From Chrysochromulina parva (lineage: Eukaryota > Haptophyta > Prymnesiales > Chrysochromulinaceae): a DNA stretch of 18,162 bases. The position numbers and the translations under genes were made by a program. The stretch is from NCBI GenBank assembly GCA_002887195.1, contig PJAB01001015.1, forward strand, positions 1 through 18,162, read 5' to 3'. Below, one piece after another: positions 1 to 9,241 of this stretch (position 1 is its first letter; the number at the start of each line of letters is the position of its first letter). The notes below the pieces were generated by a model that saw only the letters and a program-made list of their open reading frames with translations, was not told the origin of the DNA and ran no database searches.

Positions 1-1
1 C

Positions 2-2371
2 TACAGTGCCCTCGAGCTGCTCGACGCAGGGTGGACCGTCGAGATCTGCAAGAACGCCGGGTGCTCCGCACGGGACCTCCGAGAGGCCAACTGCACGATC
101 AGGGAGCTCAAAGAGGTGGGGTTTGTGCTCTCGGACCTTCGGTATGCGGGTTTCTCCGCCCAGGAGCTCCAGGACGTTGGCTACGGCGCCGAGGAACTGC
201 GTGCCGCCGGTGCCTCTCTGGCAGAGCTCACTGGCGCAGGCGCCTCAGTGGCGGAACTCAAGGCGGCCGGCATCTCAGCCACCGGTTTGAAGTCGGAAGG
301 CATCGCACTGTCTGAGATGAAGGCTGTGGGATACTCCGTCAAAGAGCTCAAGGGGGCGGGCTTCACCCCTTTGGAGCTGCACGAGGTGGGATTTGCAGCG
401 CACGAACTCACGTCCGTGGGCTTCACCGCCAAGGAGCTCAAGGAGGGCGGGTATTCATCGGCCCAAGAGCTGCGCGAGGCGGGTTGCATGGTGCACGAGC
501 TCAAAGATGGTGGCTTTGCGGCGCGGGAGCTCAAGAGAGGCGGCTTCACCGCTCACGATCTCATCTCGGGTGGCTTTCTGCCTCAGACGCTCATGGAGGG
601 TGGATTCTCGGCGATCGAGCTCAAGGGGGCTGGCCTGAGCGTAGGCGAGCTCAAGGCTGCCGGCTATGCGGCGCGCGCCATGCGTGACGCGGGCTTTAAC
701 GCGCAGCAGCTGAAGGACGTTGGCTTTGCCGCCAAAGATCTGTACGCGGAAGGCCAGGGCTTCGCGGCTATCGAGTTGAAGGGCGTCGGATTCACGGCGA
801 AGCAGATGCGTACTGCCGGCCTGAATGTTGACCAGCTCGTGAAAGCACAGTATCCGCTCGACGAGCTCATTGCCGCCGGGTTCAAAGCGAACCAGCTGCG
901 TCCGGCGGGGTTCACCGCTTCAGAGCTCGAAGAGTACGGCTTTACAGCGGCCGAGCTCAAGGCAGGCGGTTTTCTTCCGACCGAGCTCAAGGAGATTTTC
1001 CAATCGCAGGAGCTCGTGCAGGCTGGCTTCACGCCTTCCGAGATGAGGGATGGTGGATATACCGCGACGGACCTTAAGGCAGTCGGGTGTACCGCAAAGG
1101 ACCTTAAGAACGGTGGATACACCGGAACGGAACTCCAAGCGGCAGGCTTTAGCGCTGATGAGCTCAAGGCGGCTGGTTTCAAAGGCAAGGAGTTGAAGAA
1201 GGCGGGCTACAACTCGCGACAGCTCGGCATTGCTGGGTTTTCAGCATCGCAGCTCAAGGAGGCCGGCTACTCAGCCAAGGACGTCAAAGACGCGGGCTTC
1301 CGGGCCGCATCGGCATTCACCCTCAGCGAGCTGAGAGCGGGCGGGTTCACCATCAAGGACCTGAAAGATGACGGGTTTTCGCTCAAGGAGTTGAAGGAGG
1401 GCGGTTGCAGCGCCTCTGAGCTCCGAGGCTCCGGCTTTTCAGCCAAGGAGCTCCAGAGCGTTGGCTTTGGCATTTCTCACTTACGCGATGGTGGCTTTAG
1501 TGCGGCCGAGCTCAGAAAGATTGGATTCCAGGTGCTCGACCTGAGGCAGGGCGGATATACAGTGGCCGAGCTCCGTACCGGAGGGTTCTCAGTCGACGAG
1601 ATGAAGAACTCGGCCGGCTTTACTGTCAGAGATTTGAAAGCGGGTGGCTTCACTGCGCTTGGGCTGCGCGCGGCGGGGTTGCCCGCATCCGAGCTCAAGG
1701 CAGCAGATTTCACAGCTACGGATCTTCGGGCGGTAGGCTACTCATTGGCTGAGCTGAGGTCGGCGGGCTACATGGCAAAGGAGCTCAAGGCCGCACAATT
1801 CACTGCAGGTGAGCTGAAGGCTGCTGGGGTTTCAGTCAAGGAGCTGCGCACTATCGGGTTCTCCGCGCTGGACCTCCGGCAGGCAGGATGCAGCGTAGAG
1901 GCGCTCATAAACGCCGGCTTCAAATTGAAGGTCCTCAAAGCGATCGGCTGCATCGCAGCGGATTTCAGGGGATGTGGCGTGCTTGCGATCGACCTGCGTG
2001 AGTGTGGATACTCTGCGGCGGAACTCAAGGCAGTGGGATACGATGCCAGCGAGCTCAAGGCGGGCGGGTACCCCGCACGCCACCTCAAGGAAGTTGGCTT
2101 CACGGCAGAAGTGCTCAAGCTCGCAGGCTTCTCGGCCCTCGATTTGGAGGATGTCGGGTTCTCCGCCAAGGAACTTAAGGAAGGTGGATTTGGCACCCAC
2201 GACATGATGGCGGCGGCATTCACAGCCGAGGAGCTTCGTAGTGCTGGTTGCACAGTCGACGAACTCAAGGCCGTAGGCATGACCCTGAAGGAGCTCAAAG
2301 AAGGCGGCTTTTCAATCGCTGAGCTCAAATCGGCCAACTTTCCGTTGTGGAAGCTCAAGGAGATCGGCCTA
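2..2371 (+). repeat. Coding 30-bp tandem repeat array
   Basis: This is the DNA form of the decapeptide array: units of 30 bp, strongly diverged from each other, in which the core GAGCTCAAGG (Glu-Leu-Lys) recurs. Unit length departs from 30 bp only by whole codons. There is one extra codon near 460 and near 1608, two extra near 755, one missing near 995, and five extra (half a unit) near 1305. The strong divergence between units and the preserved frame point to an old array under protein-level selection rather than a recent expansion. Confidence 0.85.
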
Positions 2372-2374
2372 TGA
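2..2374 (+). CDS. Decapeptide-repeat (ELK-repeat) solenoid protein, 5'-truncated by window edge
   Basis: The reading frame is open from base 2 to a TGA at 2372-2374 (790 codons) and lacks a start, so the 5' end lies outside the window. The first in-frame start-like triplet, at 116, is a GTG inside the repeat array and is not a plausible start. The whole protein is a tandem array of about 78 ten-residue units. The consensus is roughly G-[FY]-[ST]-A-x-E-L-K-x-[AGV], with G, the aromatic and E-L nearly invariant. The [ST]-x-x-E pattern is a classical helix-capping box, so each unit probably forms a short helix followed by a Gly-aromatic turn, stacking into a solenoid (inference). No signal peptide, membrane segment or enzymatic domain is visible. 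I do not recognise a named family. A scaffold, adhesion or binding role is possible but unproven. The gene converges with the channel gene, whose stop is 410 bases downstream. Confidence 0.85.
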   Translation, partial: YSALELLDAGWTVEICKNAGCSARDLREANCTIRELKEVGFVLSDLRYAGFSAQELQDVGYGAEELRAAGASLAELTGAGASVAELKAAGISATGLKSEGIALSEMKAVGYSVKELKGAGFTPLELHEVGFAAHELTSVGFTAKELKEGGYSSAQELREAGCMVHELKDGGFAARELKRGGFTAHDLISGGFLPQTLMEGGFSAIELKGAGLSVGELKAAGYAARAMRDAGFNAQQLKDVGFAAKDLYAEGQGFAAIELKGVGFTAKQMRTAGLNVDQLVKAQYPLDELIAAGFKANQLRPAGFTASELEEYGFTAAELKAGGFLPTELKEIFQSQELVQAGFTPSEMRDGGYTATDLKAVGCTAKDLKNGGYTGTELQAAGFSADELKAAGFKGKELKKAGYNSRQLGIAGFSASQLKEAGYSAKDVKDAGFRAASAFTLSELRAGGFTIKDLKDDGFSLKELKEGGCSASELRGSGFSAKELQSVGFGISHLRDGGFSAAELRKIGFQVLDLRQGGYTVAELRTGGFSVDEMKNSAGFTVRDLKAGGFTALGLRAAGLPASELKAADFTATDLRAVGYSLAELRSAGYMAKELKAAQFTAGELKAAGVSVKELRTIGFSALDLRQAGCSVEALINAGFKLKVLKAIGCIAADFRGCGVLAIDLRECGYSAAELKAVGYDASELKAGGYPARHLKEVGFTAEVLKLAGFSALDLEDVGFSAKELKEGGFGTHDMMAAAFTAEELRSAGCTVDELKAVGMTLKELKEGGFSIAELKSANFPLWKLKEIGL

Positions 2375-2783
2375 GATTACGCGAGACGCTCGCGCATTTT
2401 CATGAATACTGAGTTCGGCTCGATCGTACGATAAGGGACACGGAACGGCTAACCATTGTATACCACAATATATTGCTTTAGTTCATATACTTAGGTGGTC
2501 TTGTTAGAGCGATTCATACCAGTACGGTACTAGCGAACACGAAAATAGGTTATTTGATATTTCAACGCGAACCACCGCGCCCGACGCGCGGTACGCACAC
2601 ATCTTCTTTTATTTCTATCGAGCCGCGGCTCCGCTCGAGGTACTAACAGCTGAACCGCCACCGCTCGGATGTTTATCGAGATCTGTGCGCGGCCACCGCG
2701 CGGGGGTTCGCTTGTTCGCGACGACATTTGGGCAACATTCGATCGCAGCCTAACGCGTAACGGTCCTGAAACATCACCTTTCG
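2375..2783. other. Convergent intergenic spacer with several GC hairpins
   Basis: This gap separates the stop of the repeat protein (plus strand) from the stop of the channel gene (minus strand). The left part is AT-rich around 2455-2500. The right part holds inverted repeats: ACCGCGC/GCGCGGT with a 5-base loop at 2574-2592, the perfect 12-bp palindrome GAGCCGCGGCTC at 2620-2631, and GCGCGG/CCGCGC with a 3-base loop at 2687-2701. I see no convincing gene. A role in 3'-end formation for the two convergent transcripts is only a guess. Confidence 0.4.
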
Positions 2784-5700
2784 TCACGCTGAGTATGAGT
2801 CGCAAGACTCATTTTTGTTAGGGAGCGCATAGCGGCCGTTTGGCAACAGTGATGACGCAAAGTCGAGAGGCTCTCGCTCGTCCAGTGGGAAGCCAAACTT
2901 GCGACGGTCTTGTAGGCTAGTAAAGTGCCCACTAGCAGCCATGGCGGCGGATTCGGACCCATATGCGAGTCGATCCAGGTCAGCAGTCGACCGAGCCTTC
3001 CGCTGCGCTCGCGCTCTGGGGCTCGTGCTCGTGCCTGCAGCGCGTCCATTACACATCCGGGGCTGATGTAAAGAAGGCGCATCCGATGGGCGTGGCTGCT
3101 CCGACGCCCATCGCTGGGCGTCGGCCGGGACACATCGCTGCCCATCCAGATAGCTGTTGTGCTGGCGCCTAAAGCTGATCGGAGCAGTGCCTCTCGAGTC
3201 TTTGCCGTCATGCACACGACCTCCTTTGCCAACTCCAACTTCCTCGGCTGGAGAGCCGCTACTGCGAAAATTGAGCCCCGATTCCTGCCGCGGATCAGGC
3301 TTGACAGGAATGGGGTGGCGCGTTCCATTGGAACGGCATGTAGCGTGTGGGCGATGATCACTCCCTTTTGAAGGTGATGGGCGTAGCCCGCTGGCCGACT
3401 TCCTAACCATTTGCCCATTGCGCGGTGCCACCGAGTCGTCGATGGCTTGACTAGGTAGCGAGCCACTCTTCAAAGTCATGAGAGCTTGCGCAGGCGGGTC
3501 CACATGCTGGTCATACGCGTGCGTTACTCCTCCCTTCTTGTGCGGGCTCCTGGCTGTACCTGGGCTGCTGCTCTTGCCAAGACTCGCCGCCTGGCCCTGT
3601 CCCTTTGCTCGCGATAGCGCCTTTTTGCCCTCTCGCGCTGCCAACCGTTTCCTTGCGCGGCTGAGCATCGCTATCATTTTTGTTTTGACGTGCTCCTGCA
3701 GCAGCGACTGAATGGCAAAGAAGTGGGCAACCGTGGAGGCGAAATCGTCTTCTTTGCTAATGAGATGAGGCTTCCGCTCAGTCGGATAGATGATAGGCAT
3801 CTTCAGCTTAGGTACGAGCGCATAGAAGGCATCCTCATCGAGTTCGTGGGCGGAACGAAAGTAATTGTTGTCAACGAGCTCGAGAAGCAAAATGCGAAAC
3901 TCGATGCCTTGAGCGCTCGGTGATAGGTGAAGACGCATGCACATCTGCTTCGCTCGGAGCTCAGACTTCCCCTTCAAGCCAAGAGGCGGTGGAAGCTTGA
4001 GCAGGAGCGCAGGTAACGACTCGAGCGGTATAAAATTGGTGGCCTCGGGGTCGAGCTCGGCCCACGCCTCTTGGAAGAGCTCCACATCGCTCGATGAGAC
4101 CAACTCTGGGTTGAGGTTGTGCAGCGTCGCAAAATTCTCGAGGATGACCGCAACGATCAGGTTTGCAAACACGAAGCAACCGACGAATTGAAACGATATA
4201 AAGTAAGGTATCGCGACGTTGGAGCCGCAGTTGCCCTCCTCATTGCTGCACAAACCTGTTTGCTCGTCGATCATTGAGTCTGTCATCATCGTTGACCAGC
4301 CGTCACCAGTTAAACACTGAAAGAGCAACAAATACGAGCTGCTGAATGTCTCAAAATTGCGCATGTTATTGATGCCGGTAAGAGGGGCACCGCCTTCGGC
4401 TCGCGTGCGGTAGGCCAGAAAGGTGAAGACCTGCCGACCCAAAACGGCGTAGATGAAGATGATAAGCGCCAATAACGAGCCGATGTTGAGGAGTGATGGG
4501 AAGGAAAGAATCATGGTGACGATGAGGTCGCGCAGGCCCTTAGCATGCCGCAGTAGCCGAAGGATGCGCAGGATGCGTAAGATGCGCAGGATGCGCAGCA
4601 GCATCGGTGGCACTGGGATGAACCGGGCCAGAATGCTCGCGGCAAAGTCGTCGAGGAGAGAAGTGCACACGAGAAAGAAGTCAAAACGGCACCACGAATC
4701 CTGAAAGTAACCGTCAGCGCCAAGGCCGCCGATCTTAAGCAGGCACTCGGCGTAGTAGATCAGGTTGAACGTGTGCATTGCTATTTGGTAAGCCAAAAAG
4801 ACGGATGTCTCGTTTTCGATGCCGTAGTAGTCCCAAGACATCACGACGGTGTTGGCGATTATCACACAGATGATGAAGCTGTCAAACAGCGACGAGGTCA
4901 CGAGCCAGTACATCATTCGGCGAACAAGCTGCCGTGGCGGCCTTGAGGCCTTGCTTGGGAGCATCCTCAAGCTGGCTCGCATGGTGCTCGCCCATTGTTG
5001 CTGCTGCACGGTCATGGTAGCCGAGCCGTTTTCTTCCTGCTGGATACGGCTGAAATTGTCCACGACGACACCTATGAAGAGATTGATGGCAAATTCGTAG
5101 CTGACTAGCATCCACAAGATCGGGAAGAGGGCGTTGAGCGAGAAGTCATTACGAACTGGCGCCTGCCCCGGCGCTCGAGCGCCCATGATGACATACATGG
5201 GCGCCTCCCACTGATCGGCTGAGCTCATGACGTAGAGGAGACGCATCGCAGAGCCAAAGTCGTCGAAGGAACCAACAGGGTCGTTTGCCCATCGGGTCGT
5301 GACGAAGGCCGGGCTTGGTCCTAGCTCGCCTGCGGAGCCCACCTCGCGTGCGGAGCCCGCAACGCACTCTTCACGTGTGAGGATCGTGCGATCGCTGCAG
5401 CGAGCCATGGCTCCCGAGAAGAGCTCTATCCCAACGATCGTGAAGACAACCTGCAAGGTGAGGATCACGCCAAAGACGTTGACCACAGCACCCATGCACT
5501 TGAAGAGAGACGTAATGATCAGTCGCATGCCCTCGTTGCGAGCCACGAGCCGTAGGGGGCGAAGCACGCGCAGTGTGCGTAGGACTTTGAGGCCCTGCAG
5601 CTGCGGGATTTTCTCCACGAGCAGGACGAGGATGGAAACCATGATGATGGCAAAGTCGACCCGATTCCACCCAGAAGAGAGATATGTTCTTTCGCCACAC

Positions 5701-8266
5701 GCAAAGCCGAGGGCAACGACCTTGATGCACATCTCCAAAAAGAAGACGGCTGTGAAGATGTAGTCGGCAAAGCCGAGACAGACAGCCTGCAAAGAGTTGG
5801 GGTCATTCCTCGGCGACTCCAGAGCAAGGCTGATGGACGAGCATATGATAACGGCGATGATGAGCCGGTCGAACCATGGGTTTCCGATGAGTCGCGAGCA
5901 GAACATTCGAACGCGGTTTTGCGGCCCAAATATTAAGAGGGAGTAGTCGTTTGGCCACATGGGTGGAGAGTCGACGAACCTGGCTGGCACAAAGTGCGGC
6001 GTTGCTGCCGCGGAGAGACTCCCGGACCTCGACGAGTCGAAAGATGGTGTCGCACTCTTGCGCGGCGAGCTTTGAGGGCTGTCTTCGTCGACAGAGAATT
6101 CTTGGAGAATCACCGCGACGAGAAGGTTGATGAGCAGGTACTTCCCGATGAACACGACGAGAATGAAAAAAGCAGCCACCCAAGGGCCCATGAGACCCAC
6201 GACAGGCTCCATGGCCTGCACCCATTCGCCCGTCAGCAGGATGAAAATAGTAATCATCCCTGGCATGCTGTAATCGAAGTGGAAGGGGGGTTTCTCCTCC
6301 AGACCCTCATCGCAAACCTCCCCTGGGCAGTGCTCCGGCGAATATCCGCTCTCGATCGTGTAGATGCCACCAAAGAGTTGCATGCCCAGTAACGAGAAAA
6401 CAAACATGCAGAGAACGATGAGGATCATGATGTTGGCCATCTGCGGTAATGCGCGCAGAAAGGTCCTGCAGATGATGTACAGCCCGCGCCAGCTCTTCAT
6501 CAGGCGCAAGATGCGAAGCACGCGTAGGATGCGTAGCATGCGTAGAAATGTGACCGAGCCGGCGTGGCCTGCAAGAAGAGCAGACAAGACCATCTCCAAG
6601 GTCGTCAATGAAACGATCGTCCCATCGAGCATCTGCGAGCAAAGGGTTGAGTGTGGAGTCAACACGTGAGCTCATACTTGGGCATCAGGATGCGCCCAGG
6701 GAGGAGTATGGCGTCGCGTTCAAGCACTTGGATCTTGCGTACATTCCAGCCATCCGACCAGTAGCCAGCACAGCCGAGTCCTGTGACCTTGATCCCCATC
6801 TCAGCAATGAAAAGGCACGAGATGACCATCGATCCCTGCTCGAGGTTGGCCGCATACGTCGCCGTCATCCCCTCATATGGCATACACATGAGCACGACGT
6901 TGATTGCCACCAGTATCGTCGCGGACATACTTAGCCAGCTGGATTCGGCAATCGTCGCAAGTAGCCCTTTGCAATCCCCGCCCGGCACAGCGGGGGGGGG
7001 CACGCTCACACTTTTGGCGCTCACATCGCCGGACGGGCTGGTGTCCGACAGCTCGTGTCCTGCAAGCAACGCGGCCGTATCCTCGGCACCGGCGATCTGT
7101 ACGCTCGTCTCGACGGTGACCTTGGGCCCGTGGATAGTGTTCCTGGACGCCGAGTACTCAAGGAAAATGACCGCGAGGAACAGGTTTGCCAAACAGAAAC
7201 CACAGATCAGCACGACGAGCGCAAAGTAGATCCACACAAACGGCGAGGAGACGATCATCAGCTGGTACATGCTCTCCGCCCAGTCGTCGAAGGTTGTCCC
7301 CTGGGCGAGCATGATGAAGGCGAGGCCTATCGAGTCGAAAGAGGTCACGCCGTGGTTTGGGTTGGCAGCGAAGAATTTGCACGTGGAGCCCTCTGCCAGG
7401 TTGTGCTTTGTGCAAGGATCGTCGGTTTGGTGGCAAGCTATCTGAGTGTCGAATGGCGCCTGCATGCTGGCTTCGACACCTTCGACAAAGCCAGGCAGTG
7501 CGCAGCGATAGTGTAGCGTGCCTTTGAATAGCTCCATGCCGACGATGCCGGTGATGAGGAAGACGAAAACAAAGATGAGCACCACATTGGCCATCTTTGA
7601 CATAACGTCTAGCAGCCACTGAACGAGGAGCGGCATGCCAGGCACGCGTTTGAGCGCGCGCAGAGGGCGAAGCACGCGCAGGGCGCGAAGGGTAGAGTAA
7701 TGTCCTAACGTTGGGATGAGGATCGGTAGCCACGCCAACGTAACGACCGCAAAGTCAAGCTGGCACCACGGGTCACGCAAGTAGGAACCGCTGTGCGTGA
7801 TGAGGCCATAGGCCAGCACCTTCGCCAGCAGCTCTGAGGTGAAGATGGCGAGGAACACCCACTCGAAGTTGTCGATGGCTTCAGACTTCCACGTGCCCGG
7901 CTCGTCAAGGGGTGATTCCAACGCCATTGTCCCACAGTTGGTCAGGATGGTGAGCAGGATGAATGGGTCGAAGTACCGAGACTCGACGAACATGATGGCG
8001 CTGCGCCGCGGCTCGTAACCTGGCAGACAGCAGCAGAGCGCCTGCGCTCCATAAACCCTGCCGCTTGGGCCGAGGACTTCGGGCACTTCGGGCGAAGAGT
8101 AGAGCGCATCTAGACCAGGAAGATCTCGGAGGTACGCTATATCCATTTTCTTCTTCAGAAATGCACGTGCTTTTTGGTTCAGAAGGTCTGAGATCACCAC
8201 TGGCTGCTTAATCACCGATGATGATGCTGGACGATACAACCGGCCCCGCGGCTCCGCCGTCGGCAT
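2784..8266 (-). CDS. Four-domain voltage-gated cation channel alpha-1 subunit (probably Ca2+-permeable)
   Basis: Two exons (8266-6743 and 6632-2784) encode about 1790 residues, the usual size for Cav/Nav alpha-1 subunits. Four S1-S6 domains are visible at about 100-370, 444-686, 760-1035 and 1085-1340. Each S4 carries arginine at every third position, for example in DI near 191-207, DII 538-551, DIII 857-869 and DIV 1188-1203. The filter positions read D327 (TTFDDW), E644 (TGEW), D981 (SADQW) and D1285 (TGDGW), all acidic, which implies Ca2+ rather than Na+ selectivity (inference). The DII-DIII linker is short. After IVS6 there is an EF-hand-like segment (about 1355-1390, DPEATNFIPLESL), an IQ-like helix (about 1476-1495) and a basic, low-complexity tail of about 290 residues. 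The N-terminus is uncertain. The first in-frame ATG is at 8266; the ATG at 8146 has a better context (A at -3, G at +4), and an upstream exon cannot be excluded. The protein should act in the plasma or flagellar membrane. Confidence 0.9.
6633..6742 (-). other. Intron in the channel gene (domain II, S2-S3)
   Basis: On the minus strand the donor AAT|GTACGC and the acceptor GCTCGCAG|ATG define a 110-bp phase-0 intron. Splicing joins ...SDGWN directly to MLDGTIV..., restoring the conserved S2-S3 loop (GWNxxD) and joining two different reading frames. Reading through would add unrelated residues and then hit a stop inside domain II. Confidence 0.85.
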
Positions 8267-9241
8267 CCACCAATCCAGTAAGGCGGTTGATGCGCGTGCA
8301 GCACGCAAGCGCAGGCCTGGTTTGGCCTGGTCGAAGCCTTTCGGCGTTGATCTGCCCCACACGCGCCGCAAAATCGGCGATCGCGCACCTCACCCCCAAA
8401 CACGCAGGAAGTTTTGGGGTAGTTTTCAGAAGCCAGATACGTTGGGTACAGTACGGTAAAAAGACACCGGGGGAGCCGGGACACACACGGGACACACGGG
8501 CGCACACGGGCACACGGATCACAGAGACGAACCTCACAACCCTGCACCATCCTTGGCACCATCTTGTAGTTGCACCCTTGTTAACCCTTGCTAGTTGCTC
8601 CACCCGCAGAGCACGACACGACGACAGGTGCTGGTGCGCGAGCACGTTCTACGGTAGCCGCCCCAGCAGGAATGATGCGGCTAGAGTAATTAGTTGATGA
8701 CCATAGGAAGGAGCCAAGGTCTGTGTGTTATTGCGTCACTCACGCCTTTTCCGTACTTTTCCTTCAGCGAGAAATAATAAACCCGGCGGCGGACGACGCG
8801 CGCGGGCACCAGCTGTAATATTCTGTACAGACCTCACATCCGAGCCCGTCTGCTATAGGGACGCCTATGTCACCCCACCACCCTTAGTTTGCCTACATAT
8901 CTGGGTCGATATCACATTGTATCCCGGATGAGTACCGGATGACAGCACATGTGCGCTGCTTAGTTTCGAGAGGCTCGACCGAGTTGCGAGTAGGCGGCTA
9001 GGCGCTGTTCTTCGCCCTCCGTCCTCAGTCACAGTGAGTCACACTGACATCTTAACCCAACAGGGTGATGCTGGTCTTGTAAGGTCTTGTGTACAGACTC
9101 TAATCTTATGATGTTTATATATGACAGAGCCCAACCTGTTTGGGGAATTGATAGGGAATTGAATGATGTATAGTGAGTCACAAGGCTGGAGCCTCGAGGC
9201 TTTGACAGGTGTGAAGTGCTCGTGAAGTCCTGACGTGAAGA
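8267..9241. other. Upstream region of the channel gene; no gene seen
   Basis: This stretch lies between the channel start and the stop of the FAD protein, both on the minus strand. It should hold the channel 5' UTR and promoter and the 3' UTR of the FAD gene. No open frame in it looks coding. Visible structures are a short ACACGGG-type tandem at 8478-8517, two copies of AGTGAGTCACA (9033-9043 and 9172-9182), and a GGGAATTGA direct repeat 11 bp apart near 9143-9162. Confidence 0.5.
8478..8517. repeat. Short degenerate ACACGGG tandem repeat
   Basis: Four to five imperfect copies of a GGGACACAC/ACACGGG unit lie in tandem, about 210 bp upstream of the first in-frame ATG of the channel gene. It is a simple-sequence tract, possibly in the 5' UTR or promoter. 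It does not match the common TTAGGG telomere unit. Confidence 0.6.

Noticed and set aside
181..2358. Long antisense open frames opposite the decapeptide-repeat gene (for example 1768-2358 and 664-1188, minus strand)
   Set aside because: They mirror the repeat on the other strand. The repeated codons simply lack antisense stops, and the sense frame is the one with a conserved, structured consensus.
6659..6700. Two separate channel genes or a broken channel at the junction of the two long frames
   Set aside because: A GT-AG intron at 6633-6742 restores the S2-S3 loop of domain II exactly, so one spliced gene is the simpler reading.
6991..7000. Frameshift risk at a run of nine G in the channel gene
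   Set aside because: The frame is coherent on both sides of the run (domain I before, domain II after), so no indel is indicated.
8208..8697. Open frames on both strands upstream of the channel gene
   Set aside because: The translated products are low-complexity and rich in Arg/Thr/His from the ACACGGG tract, overlap each other on opposite strands, and resemble no protein.
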